Source: a virus. From it: a DNA stretch of 64,000 bases. The notes below the pieces were generated by a model. It was given only the letters and a program-made list of their open reading frames with translations. It had not been told where the DNA came from and ran no database searches. Made by a program: the position numbers and the translations under genes. The stretch covers positions 38,311-102,310 of IMG/VR virus record IMGVR_UViG_3300008259_000014, one strand, 5' to 3'. Numbering within the stretch: the first letter of the stretch is position 1; every line of letters starts with the position of its first letter. Positions 50,984 through 58,636 of the stretch are shown one piece after another.

Positions 50984-51460
50984 TTATAAATTTTTAATAT
51001 AAGAGACTGGCATAGATTTTTCTATGAAATCTCTTTTGGCTAAACCACACTGACTAACTCTAAGAAGCATTCTCTTGCCTGATTTAGTTACAGGCATTGC
51101 TTTATGCAGAAAGCTTCCATTAAACTGCCATATATTTCCAGGGTTCATAATATCATTTTCAGTTTTAGTTCCACTAGAACCATGAATATAGAGTCTGTGG
51201 ATCTCATCTTCTTTTCCCATGCCGTCAAGATGAAGCCTTCCGTGTCCAAAGCAAAAACCTTTTTCTAAGTTTTGAACCCTAAAAGTTATAAGAGGATTAG
51301 ATATATCTTTAATCATTGCTAACAAAAGAGAATGTAAATTCTTATCCATATGCATCTTGGCAAATTCTAAAGATGAGTATTTAAAATATATCTCTTTAAT
51401 TATATTAAGATTTATATCTATATCATTTATATTTAAAAGTTTTGATGTGATATTTTCCAT
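50984..51460 (-). CDS. 2OG-Fe(II) oxygenase-like protein
   Basis: 158 residues. HGRLHLDGMGKEDEIHRLYI has an HxD pair and FNGSFLHKAMPVTKSGKRML followed by LRVS has the distal His and an Arg at the right spacing for the HxD...H...R pattern of 2-oxoglutarate oxygenases (double-stranded beta-helix). Lies between two paralogues of the unknown family. It may hydroxylate a protein, nucleic acid or small molecule; substrate unknown. Confidence 0.5.
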   Translation of the reverse strand: MENITSKLLNINDIDINLNIIKEIYFKYSSLEFAKMHMDKNLHSLLLAMIKDISNPLITFRVQNLEKGFCFGHGRLHLDGMGKEDEIHRLYIHGSSGTKTENDIMNPGNIWQFNGSFLHKAMPVTKSGKRMLLRVSQCGLAKRDFIEKSMPVSYIKNL

Positions 51461-51461
51461 G

Positions 51462-52070
51462 TTAAAATGGGGCCATATATTTCGCTTTAATTTTTATAGA
51501 ATTATCATAATATATGTATCCAAAATGATTTGGATAATTGCAAACAACATCATTTATATGAATTGATATAAAATTATGAACGCTTTTTGGCAGGCCAATC
51601 TTTTCATTAATTTTTTTTCTTAATAAAGAAACCTGATCTCTATATCCTGTGTAAAAATCAGATTCTGTATAATTAAATAATAGAATATCATAATCTTTTA
51701 TAAGCTCATATAACTCTTTATCTATATAAGTGTTTAAAAGCTTATCGATTGAAACGTGCTTTGTAAGATCAAACAAAATATTTGGTGACCAATGCTTTTG
51801 TAATTCTAAAGCTTTTGCTGAGGCCACTTCACCATTATCCAGTATCTGATAAATATATCCATTGCTTTTATCAAAGAACGTAGATCCAGATATAAACTCA
51901 ACGTTTATTGGACATGGATCGCCTTCACTAATTGGCGGTGTATAAGTTTTAAACATAATCTTACCGCCCTTTATGTTGGCAAGAATTTTTTCAAAATCAT
52001 CATGCCATCTTTTATTATGGTCTGACCAAGTCTTATCTATTTCTTCTTCAATTTCCTTGCTTAATATCAT
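51462..52070 (-). CDS. Paralogue family member B, unknown
   Basis: 202 residues; shares KIMFKTYTPPISEGDPC, FISGSTFF and GYIYQILDNGEVASAKA with members A and C, plus the closing HFGYIYYD-(N/D)-x-IK(I/V)-(K/N)AKY. Two bases before the oxygenase-like gene. Function unknown. Confidence 0.65.
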   Translation of the reverse strand: MILSKEIEEEIDKTWSDHNKRWHDDFEKILANIKGGKIMFKTYTPPISEGDPCPINVEFISGSTFFDKSNGYIYQILDNGEVASAKALELQKHWSPNILFDLTKHVSIDKLLNTYIDKELYELIKDYDILLFNYTESDFYTGYRDQVSLLRKKINEKIGLPKSVHNFISIHINDVVCNYPNHFGYIYYDNSIKIKAKYMAPF

Positions 52071-52108
52071 TTATGATCTTTTGTTTTATTTGAATTTATT
52101 GCAAAGGA

Positions 52109-52729
52109 TTAGTAACTATCAATCCATTCAGATTGAATTTTAATCTCATCATCCTCATCAAGATAGATGAAGCCAAAGTTATTATTTCTATCCGAAATAA
52201 AATTTAGAATATTAATTTTTAGAAAATTCTCTATTTCTTCTGAAAAATTAAATGACTTACATAATAAATGTAATTTAATTGTATAGTCATCTCTAAAAGA
52301 TTTATAGTATGAAGATTTTTCATAATTCATACTTGATATTTCATATTCATTTATGGCTTCAAGTTGATTATTGCTTATCCATCCATTAGCTATAAAATCA
52401 TCAAGACTGATAACATCGCAAGATAAAAACATTGCTTCGCCAGATGAATAATCTTTCAATTGAAAGACCCTTGTGGCTATAAAAGTACCCGAATTCAAAA
52501 CAGCTTTGTAAGCATAGCCTGAATTTATATCTAGACATACAGGGCCAGATAAAATCTCCAAAGAGGTTGTGCATGGATCACCATCATTGAAGTCTGGGGT
52601 ATAAGTTTTAAATATTATTTTTTTATCTTTAAGGCTTTTTAATAGTTTTTTTAGATCATCATTCCAATCTTTATAAAAAGATTTCCACTCTGTTCCAATT
52701 CTAATTGCTGAATCGTTATCATCAAACAT
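52109..52729 (-). CDS. Paralogue family member A, unknown
   Basis: 206 residues; first gene of the unit, with GGAGAGGCCT before the ATG. Shares KKIIFKTYTPDFNDGDPC and FGFIYLDEDDEIKI with the other two. Most divergent in the middle. Function unknown. Confidence 0.65.
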   Translation of the reverse strand: MFDDNDSAIRIGTEWKSFYKDWNDDLKKLLKSLKDKKIIFKTYTPDFNDGDPCTTSLEILSGPVCLDINSGYAYKAVLNSGTFIATRVFQLKDYSSGEAMFLSCDVISLDDFIANGWISNNQLEAINEYEISSMNYEKSSYYKSFRDDYTIKLHLLCKSFNFSEEIENFLKINILNFISDRNNNFGFIYLDEDDEIKIQSEWIDSY

Positions 52730-52761
52730 AGGCCTCTCCTCATTGGTTAATATGTTTAAAA

Positions 52762-53076
52762 CTATTTATCATAACCCAAGCACTTTTTGCAGCAATTTCT
52801 ATACCAACAGATTGTAAAGAATCCAAATGACCTCATACAATGAGGTCCATCATACCAGAAGTGGTCTTCGCTCCAATTCCATTTGAGATGGAAAGCAATA
52901 GAATAAAGAGTTGTATGACTGCTGTTCCACTCTCCACCTAAATGGTATTGATGATAAAATCCAAAAACTCTTCCGTATTCATGTATTTGAAAAGTCCATC
53001 TAAAGGCACGGCAAGGAAAGCCTGGACGTGTTTCAAGCTCTTCTGGGAAAGGTATTACTATTTCATCTAATTCCAT
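52762..53076 (-). CDS. Small His/Cys/Trp-rich protein
   Basis: 104 residues very rich in aromatic, His and Cys residues (HCMRSFGFFTICWYRNCCKK), which could bind metal. AGGACTACC precedes the ATG. Last gene before the tRNA cluster. No family recognised. Confidence 0.55.
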   Translation of the reverse strand: MELDEIVIPFPEELETRPGFPCRAFRWTFQIHEYGRVFGFYHQYHLGGEWNSSHTTLYSIAFHLKWNWSEDHFWYDGPHCMRSFGFFTICWYRNCCKKCLGYDK

Positions 53077-53129
53077 GGTAGTCCTTTAAAAAAGAAAAAC
53101 TTCAAATAAAAGATATTTGAAGCTTTAAG

Positions 53130-53205
53130 TGGTGCCCAAAACCGGGTTCGAACCGATGACCTACTGCTTACAAGGCAGTTGCTCTACCAACTGAGCTATT
53201 CGGGC
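53130..53205 (-). tRNA. tRNA-Thr (anticodon UGU)
   Basis: Cloverleaf with encoded CCA. Acceptor GCCCGAA, anticodon loop CTTGTAA, T-arm GGTTCGAACC. Confidence 0.95.
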
Positions 53206-53322
53206 AATATTTTATTGTTGTAAATATGTTCTAAATATCATATTTATACCGCAAACAGAATTAAAAATTTGTAAATTTAATATAATCTGCGGAATAATTG
53301 ATACTAAGCTTTCTGAGTAAAG

Positions 53323-53359
53323 AAGCCCCTGGAATAATAAAAAATTCCAGGGGCTTTTT
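53323..53359 (+). terminator. Strong hairpin between tRNA genes
   Basis: A perfect 13-bp stem (53323-53335 with 53343-53355) has TTTTT after it in the plus direction and a weaker TTCTTT in the minus direction. The stretch 53205-53365 has no gene otherwise. It may divide two tRNA transcripts or stop antisense transcription. Confidence 0.6.
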
Positions 53360-53364
53360 GTAAG

Positions 53365-53456
53365 TGGCGGATAGTGAAGGACTCGAACCTCCGGACCCCT
53401 TTCAGGGCTCATCGCATTTCAAGTGCGCGCCGTTATGACCACTTCGGTAACTATCC
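53365..53456 (-). tRNA. tRNA-Ser (anticodon UGA)
   Basis: 92-nt class II tRNA with long variable arm (GAGCCC/GGGGTC), loop CTTGAAA, G discriminator and encoded CCA. Confidence 0.93.
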
Positions 53457-53468
53457 TAATATTTTAAA

Positions 53469-53544
53469 TGGTTGATAAGATAGGAATCGAACCTATAACC
53501 TACGGAGTCAGAGTCCGTCGCTCTGCCAGTTGAGCTACTCATCA
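53469..53544 (-). tRNA. tRNA-Gln (anticodon CUG)
   Basis: 76-nt cloverleaf, anticodon stem ACGGA/TCCGT, loop CTCTGAC, CCA encoded. Confidence 0.93.
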
Positions 53545-53594
53545 ATATAAATATATTATACTTAATACATTTATTAAAAACAAACTATTTTAAA

Positions 53595-53670
53595 TGGTAG
53601 TCGAAGAGGGGCTCGAACCCACGACCTAATCGGTGTAAACGATTTGCTCTCCCAGCTGAGCTATTCGACT
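53595..53670 (-). tRNA. tRNA-Val (anticodon UAC)
   Basis: 76-nt cloverleaf, stem AATCG/CGATT, loop TTTACAC, CCA encoded. Ends three bases from the 53674 gene's stop. Confidence 0.94.
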
Positions 53671-53673
53671 GTA

Positions 53674-53955
53674 TTAATCAAAATAATATTCATCGTATGG
53701 AATTCCTTTATTTGTTTTAAAGGATCTATAATGCTTTATTAAGAATGCTCTATTATTAATAGAATTAATATCTTTTTCAGTACCTTCATAAACTTTCTTT
53801 ATTGACCAAACCCTATCGTCTCCCTTTAGTTTTATATTGCTAAAATTGGAAATAGATTTTTGAATCCACAAAGACTGCGAGGCATTTCCAGATTCTATAT
53901 CTGCAAAAATATACTCTTCTGGAAAACTCATATTATCATTAAGAAATTCGTGCAT
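53674..53955 (-). CDS. Small unknown protein
   Basis: 93 residues, no motif. Overlaps the HAD nucleotidase gene by 17 bases and ends next to tRNA-Val. Confidence 0.5.
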   Translation of the reverse strand: MHEFLNDNMSFPEEYIFADIESGNASQSLWIQKSISNFSNIKLKGDDRVWSIKKVYEGTEKDINSINNRAFLIKHYRSFKTNKGIPYDEYYFD

Positions 53956-54589
53956 GATTCTTTATAGCCTCTATTGTTGCCATACTTTCACCTGGTACAT
54001 GAAGAATTCCAACACCTCCTGCCTTATTCCAGGCGTCAATTGTAGAAAATTTATCATCTATTAAAATATGTGGAACAAGATCGCCGTCAACAACAGATAA
54101 AGCGTATTTATATTTCATCCTGGCTGGAGTTATATAGACATTTTTTGGATTTGGCTTTAGCCATTTTCTTGCCCAGGCAGTCTTACCTTCTATTGCTGGA
54201 GTTCCGATAAATGAAACATTCTGATCAATTGGAGCAGTAAGCATATTTACAGGTATGCCTAGAGAATTTATAAATGGCCACAATTCATTAATTCCATCCT
54301 CTAGTGGGATAAGGCTAGAGAAAAATAGTCCAGGATTACAGCCTATAGCTGTAAAAAGAAGGTCTCTTGCTCTCTGAGAGTCCATCATAAATTTTTCATG
54401 GAGATACAATTCAGAGTTTATATTTTTATTGAAGAAATCAATATTTTCATTGACAATTTTTTCTACTTCGTAATTTATAAAAATCTTCTCCTCTCCTGCT
54501 ACAATTGACTTCATTAGTTTTTCTGCAGCAGGAAAGAAATCAGCTACAACTCCGTCCATATCACAAAAAATAGAAACTGGCTTTTTCAT
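53939..54589 (-). CDS. HAD phosphatase, 5'-nucleotidase-like
   Basis: 216 residues. FCDMDGVVADFF (DxDxV), NMLTAP (motif II), GKTAWARKWL (motif III Lys) and HILIDDKFSTI (motif IV) match the 5'(3')-deoxyribonucleotidase group of HAD enzymes. It would recycle or regulate nucleotides. AAGGAG precedes the ATG. Confidence 0.8.
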   Translation of the reverse strand: MKKPVSIFCDMDGVVADFFPAAEKLMKSIVAGEEKIFINYEVEKIVNENIDFFNKNINSELYLHEKFMMDSQRARDLLFTAIGCNPGLFFSSLIPLEDGINELWPFINSLGIPVNMLTAPIDQNVSFIGTPAIEGKTAWARKWLKPNPKNVYITPARMKYKYALSVVDGDLVPHILIDDKFSTIDAWNKAGGVGILHVPGESMATIEAIKNHARIS

Positions 54590-54599
54590 GAAAATCTCC

Positions 54600-54992
54600 T
54601 TACCAATGTTCGATTATTGTTCCGCTTTTTACAGCATAATCCATAAGCTGATCTTCTGTGGGCACAAACATCTCATTATCAAACAAATCTTTCAATCTAT
54701 TAGCCCTTCTTATTGCTTTTTCTTCTTTTTCTAATGGTCCATTTAATGATACAGCAGAATCATCAATTGAGCCAAATAATAACCTTGCGTAATAAAGGTC
54801 TTTTTGATAATCTTTAACAACACACAAGGTCGCATCGGAGCCTATCATTCCATAGTAAAACGATGCTGAATTTGGACCAACATAGAAGATTTTGGTATAT
54901 TGCGCATAAGCATCTTGCGTCGCTATCCATCTTGCCCTCTTGCTTATTTCAGAAAGCAAATCATAAGTAGGTATATTTGATAGATCTTCCAT
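54600..54992 (-). CDS. Unknown 130-residue protein
   Basis: Alpha/beta protein with no recognised motif. AAGGTGAAA precedes the ATG. Sits between HAD nucleotidase and tRNA-Ser. Confidence 0.55.
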   Translation of the reverse strand: MEDLSNIPTYDLLSEISKRARWIATQDAYAQYTKIFYVGPNSASFYYGMIGSDATLCVVKDYQKDLYYARLLFGSIDDSAVSLNGPLEKEEKAIRRANRLKDLFDNEMFVPTEDQLMDYAVKSGTIIEHW

Positions 54993-55016
54993 AGTTTCAC
55001 CTTTTTTATTTAAAAG

Positions 55017-55103
55017 CGGATGCGAGAGGAGTCGAACCTCTGGAACCTTTTACAGTTCGCAGCTTTAGCAAAGCTGAGCAATAGACCACTCTGCCACGCA
55101 TCC
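55017..55103 (-). tRNA. tRNA-Ser (anticodon GCU)
   Basis: 87-nt class II tRNA, stem CAGCT/AGCTG, loop TTGCTAA, G discriminator, CCA not encoded. Confidence 0.92.
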
Positions 55104-55109
55104 TAATAA

Positions 55110-55562
55110 TTATTTGCAGTTTGCATTATACCATTCTTCATCATCAGTCTCTCCGCACTTACAGGCTTTTTGATAACTCATATCATTAAAAGACTTAAGC
55201 TCTTCTTTTTTATGATGTGTAAGAGGGATTGGAAGTGAATAGTAAAAAGCCTCAGTAGCTTCTTCTATCAAGAGCTTTAACTCTTTCTTGTCTTCGCTGG
55301 ACAATGGTTCTTTTTCAGACTTCATAATAATATCTTTTATTAAGCCAATTTTATTTTTGGTCCAGCCAATATTAAGTCCTATGTGACCTTCCCACATCTT
55401 ATAAGACTCTTTTTTTTCTTCATCGCTAGAAGCCCACTCAATATTATCTAACACCAAATCATATATATTTTTTGACATCTCTTTAAACTGAGGCTTGCTT
55501 GGCTTTCTTGGCGCTCTTTTTGCTATCTTAGTTAGCTCTAAAATTCTGCTTGCTCTACTCAT
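55110..55562 (-). CDS. Unknown charged protein
   Basis: 150 residues beginning MSRASRILELTKIAKRAPRK; basic start, helical middle, then CKCGETDDEEWYNANCK with three Cys near the end. ATG 55562 has GGAG upstream. The N-terminal RILELTKIA resembles short targeting or processing peptides of virion proteins of large phages, but this is a guess. Confidence 0.5.
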   Translation of the reverse strand: MSRASRILELTKIAKRAPRKPSKPQFKEMSKNIYDLVLDNIEWASSDEEKKESYKMWEGHIGLNIGWTKNKIGLIKDIIMKSEKEPLSSEDKKELKLLIEEATEAFYYSLPIPLTHHKKEELKSFNDMSYQKACKCGETDDEEWYNANCK

Positions 55563-55607
55563 TAGAATCTCCAATAGAATCTTTTATATTAGCAAACAAA
55601 TATAAGA

Positions 55608-55679
55608 TAGGGGTACCTGGACTCGAACCAGGAAACAGAGGTTCAAAGCCTCCAGTGTTGCCAATTACACTATACCCCA
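55608..55679 (-). tRNA. tRNA-Gln (anticodon UUG)
   Basis: 72-nt cloverleaf, loop CTTTGAA, weak 1-72 pair as usual for Gln tRNA; CCA not encoded. Confidence 0.9.
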
Positions 55680-55705
55680 TCAACTTTCTTTTTATTATTT
55701 ATATA

Positions 55706-55779
55706 TGGCACCGCCCCAGAGAATCGAACTCCGATCAAGTGATTTGGAATCACCTATTCTACCATTGAACTAGAGCGGT
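55706..55779 (-). tRNA. tRNA-Trp (anticodon CCA)
   Basis: 74-nt cloverleaf, stem GGTGA/TCACT, loop TTCCAAA, G discriminator, CCA encoded. Confidence 0.93.
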
Positions 55780-55802
55780 ATATTTCGCCTCCTCGTGATA
55801 AT

Positions 55803-55830
55803 ATATTAACCAGGGATTAGTTGGCGGCAA
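55803..55830 (-). promoter_or_regulatory. Promoter, TTGNNN-16-TANNAT family
   Basis: The minus strand reads TTGCCG, 16 bases with CTAATCCCTGGT, TAATAT. An A-rich tract lies upstream. It would drive tRNA-Trp, tRNA-Gln and the genes beyond. Confidence 0.55.
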
Positions 55831-55874
55831 TAATTTTTTTATTTTTTTTCAAAGGCCGCATTATTTGGCCTAAT

Positions 55875-56840
55875 TTAAGCCAATGACTCAAGAATCTTGA
55901 TAAGATTATTATCACTTACATCTGCAAATGTAATGTGCTGACCAGGCTTTAAGCTATTGATAATTTTGCTTGATCCAATCTGGTTGCGCTTATAAGATTT
56001 AGGGTTAAAAATTGATGAGAACTGCTTTATATATTTATCATCGTGAGGTGCAGCCACCCTTTTGAAGGTGCACTCTGCAACTCTACGCTTAACAATCTCA
56101 TTAAGGCCGTAAAGATGGATAAGCTTGTTGGACTTAGATACATCAAAGTCAAAAGGAAGTACTGCGGTGTACCCCTCCCAGTTAGCAACAATGTGGTCTT
56201 TCTTTTCTGCACCTGTAATAATAATTTTTACCCAAAAACTTGTTCCAGGCTTCATATAACGATAACCACTATTCAGTGATTCTACAATCCAATGAACATA
56301 CATTGATCTATTTAGTTCAAACAAAAAGTAATAATTATCATTATATTTTATGATTTTAGACTTCTCTAAATTATCTTTATAATTGCTTTTTTCTTTTTGT
56401 GCTTTATAGTAATTAAGAATTCCTGTATTAGCATCAACCCAGAAAATACCGCTTCTATAGTTACGAGCACCAATGTTAATGCCCTTTGAGTTATAGAGAA
56501 TATCCCCTTCTTTTACGATATCTTTCTCAACCATATAATCAAGATGCTGATGCACGTGTATCTGCAAAGTTCCATCCTTTGGAAGAACTTTGCAAATCTC
56601 AGAATAAACATCATCCCAAAGCATTTTTTTATTGCTACACTTTCTTAAAAATCCTTTAATTGGAGATAGAAAGTCGTTTAGCTGCTTTGTCTTTTTACTT
56701 TTAAGCTCAAAAGCGATAGAGGCAACCTCGTCTTCTTCTGGCTTTTTACGAAGCCTCTTTCTTACAGATATCATTCCTTTTTCGTATTTACCGCCAGTTC
56801 TTGGCCTCTCACAGATAATCTTTTTTGCGTCCTCCCTCAC
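55875..56840 (-). CDS. Unknown 321-residue protein
   Basis: Basic N-terminus (RPRTGGKYEKGMISVRKRLR), then mixed alpha/beta; the 150-250 region is beta-rich. No motif recognised. The start is GTG 56840 with GAGGGG six bases upstream. It has its own promoter and a long structured leader, so it is probably regulated. Confidence 0.55.
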   Translation of the reverse strand: MREDAKKIICERPRTGGKYEKGMISVRKRLRKKPEEDEVASIAFELKSKKTKQLNDFLSPIKGFLRKCSNKKMLWDDVYSEICKVLPKDGTLQIHVHQHLDYMVEKDIVKEGDILYNSKGINIGARNYRSGIFWVDANTGILNYYKAQKEKSNYKDNLEKSKIIKYNDNYYFLFELNRSMYVHWIVESLNSGYRYMKPGTSFWVKIIITGAEKKDHIVANWEGYTAVLPFDFDVSKSNKLIHLYGLNEIVKRRVAECTFKRVAAPHDDKYIKQFSSIFNPKSYKRNQIGSSKIINSLKPGQHITFADVSDNNLIKILESLA

Positions 56841-56872
56841 AGCGTACCCCTCTATTTTTATATTATTAGACA

Positions 56873-56899
56873 GCTATAAGCCGTAGAAAAGTGGTATCA
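56873..56899 (-). promoter_or_regulatory. Promoter, GTGATCC-like
   Basis: A-tract then TGATACC (56893-56899), 14 bases, TATAGC (56873-56878). With one extra base in the first box and one fewer in the spacer, the distance matches the four GTGATCC-15 promoters. Confidence 0.45.
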
Positions 56900-57009
56900 T
56901 TTTTTTCTAATGTATTATTATTTAGCCGGCTAATAATATATATCCTTCTAAATTAGCTGACTAAGTTCAATATGTAGAAAATCAGAATGAAGTGTAAATC
57001 TTAAAAATT

Positions 57010-57043
57010 GCGGGAACTAAGCCGTGCAAAAACTTTGCCCCGC
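57010..57043 (-). ncRNA. Structured leader motif, copy B
   Basis: An outer stem GCGGG/CCCGC encloses a GCAAA-GTT-TTTGC hairpin and ACGGCTTAGTT. The inner sequence matches copy A (37422-37465, plus strand). The region 56900-57119 holds no gene; besides this it contains small hairpins (ATGCT/AGCAT, TAGAC/GTCTA, CATTG/CAATG followed by a T-tract that may end the 57120 gene). Confidence 0.45.
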
Positions 57044-57119
57044 TATCGAAAGGTAGATTATTAGACAGAAGTCTATTAAAAAATTACATTGGCAATGCTA
57101 GGTAAGCATCCCCAAACTA

Positions 57120-57695
57120 TTATTTCAGACTTTTAATTATTTCATTTAAATGAAAGAGAATTGGTATTCTGAAACTAATTGAGGGACCTGTAAAAAAGAA
57201 TGTATCATATTCAGGTCTTTTTGTTATAATTGCAGAAAAATCAGCTTCAAATCCATGAGAAATTAACTTTTCAGCATTGCTAATGCTATTATAAGAAATT
57301 TCATTATTACAAATTTCTCGCAACTCTTGAATTGCATCCAGCTCTTCTTTTTCAGCTGAATCATCAACCGCGTAAATAAAGAAATGCTTTGGGTTCTTAC
57401 TATCAAGATCCCATTTATAGACCTCTTCTACGTAACCAATTAAAAAGCTCCAGCTAGAGCATATGCTCTTAACATAGATACCGTTTGCAAGCTTCTCTGC
57501 GTAAAAATCAGCATCGCCAAACCAACTCTCACCCTCACAAAGTAAAGGATAGACTTTATAATATGCTTGAAACAAATCTTCAAGCAATTGACTAGTTGCT
57601 TTAGCCAGGAAGGCCCTTGTCTCTTCTGAGCTGTTTAGGTAATCTCTTGAGTAAAGCTTTTCAATCTGAATTGGTTTACTAAATTTTTCAATCAT
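57120..57695 (-). CDS. Unknown 191-residue protein
   Basis: Helical, aromatic-rich; no motif. GAGGTTTT precedes the ATG. Confidence 0.55.
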   Translation of the reverse strand: MIEKFSKPIQIEKLYSRDYLNSSEETRAFLAKATSQLLEDLFQAYYKVYPLLCEGESWFGDADFYAEKLANGIYVKSICSSWSFLIGYVEEVYKWDLDSKNPKHFFIYAVDDSAEKEELDAIQELREICNNEISYNSISNAEKLISHGFEADFSAIITKRPEYDTFFFTGPSISFRIPILFHLNEIIKSLK

Positions 57696-57711
57696 AAAAC
57701 CTCATTTATGT

Positions 57712-57900
57712 TTATCTACTTGGGTTTGCTCCGGCATCAGTAGCAAGATTCCAGCGATTCAATCTTTCTAGATTTTCTTTTTCTACAATGCAGGAGTTAC
57801 ACATATTGCAGGGAAGAAATCCAGCATGATTATAATAATTTGAATGCTTGTGATAAGAGCATTCGTATGCTTCATACTTCTTCTTTTTAGAAGACTTCAT
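57712..57900 (-). CDS. Small Cys/His-rich protein
   Basis: 62 residues with CSYHKH, CNMC and C-x7-type Cys positions that could bind zinc. Overlaps the next gene by 14 bases. Function unknown. Confidence 0.5.
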   Translation of the reverse strand: MKSSKKKKYEAYECSYHKHSNYYNHAGFLPCNMCNSCIVEKENLERLNRWNLATDAGANPSR

Positions 57901-58186
57901 AGTAGTCTGAATGTCTCACTCCCCACTTTTCCAATTCATTTTCAAGTTCATCTTCAGTCAGGATTGGACTGAAATAAACATAACATGCAGTTGTGCGACG
58001 CACACCAGTCCAATAACTATCGGTTCTTCCGATTTCTTTTAAAAACTGTTCGATTGCTTCGTATCGCTCATCTTCTAAAATGTCGACTCGTTTGTGATCC
58101 AAAACATCTGGAATAACAAGCCTGTCTTCAAGAATGGTCATTGGCTGAGCTGCCTTAACAAGTTGTCTGATTTTTTCGTAGTCCAT
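57887..58186 (-). CDS. Small unknown protein
   Basis: 99 residues starting MDYEKIRQLVKAAQ at ATG 58186 with AGGAG six bases upstream; a longer frame to 58219 is less likely. No motif. Confidence 0.55.
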   Translation of the reverse strand: MDYEKIRQLVKAAQPMTILEDRLVIPDVLDHKRVDILEDERYEAIEQFLKEIGRTDSYWTGVRRTTACYVYFSPILTEDELENELEKWGVRHSDYYEVF

Positions 58187-58187
58187 A

Positions 58188-58619
58188 TTAGACTCCTGGT
58201 TGTTGTGTTTTCTTTTCAAGCTCTAAAAGAATCTCATCTTGAATTGAGCATTTTAAAATGCCGTATTCTTTTCCTACGCTATCGGGCCAGCAATCTGATA
58301 TTTTTGGACCGTGACCCCACTTTTTAAATCTTTCGTTAAAAATATCAACAAATGCAAGAAATGCTTCTTCATAAGTTTTATGAATAGAAATAATTTCTGC
58401 ATCATAAACGTATGATCCGCTGCCTCCTAAAATAAAAACTTCTTTTGCGTCATCATCTATATGACTTGCTTCAATTTCTATAACTGGTCCGGTAGTTGCG
58501 TATCTATACTTTCTAAGAAGCGGAGCGTTCTCCTTGTCCCTTAAAAGGCCACAAAGCCTGTTAGTGTCGTCCCATCCAGTTGGAGCGCCACCCGAATAAA
58601 CTGCAAATATTTTTGACAT
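58188..58619 (-). CDS. Unknown 143-residue protein
   Basis: Starts MSKIFAVYSGGAPTGW; alpha/beta, no assigned domain. AAGGATAAAGT precedes the ATG. Its stop is one base from the next start. Confidence 0.55.
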   Translation of the reverse strand: MSKIFAVYSGGAPTGWDDTNRLCGLLRDKENAPLLRKYRYATTGPVIEIEASHIDDDAKEVFILGGSGSYVYDAEIISIHKTYEEAFLAFVDIFNERFKKWGHGPKISDCWPDSVGKEYGILKCSIQDEILLELEKKTQQPGV

Positions 58620-58636
58620 ACTTTATCCTTTTTATT

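Noticed and set aside
53212-53412. Minus-strand frame of 66 codons over the spacer and tRNA-Ser
   Set aside because: It runs through the end of a clear tRNA gene and a terminator hairpin and has no ribosome site.
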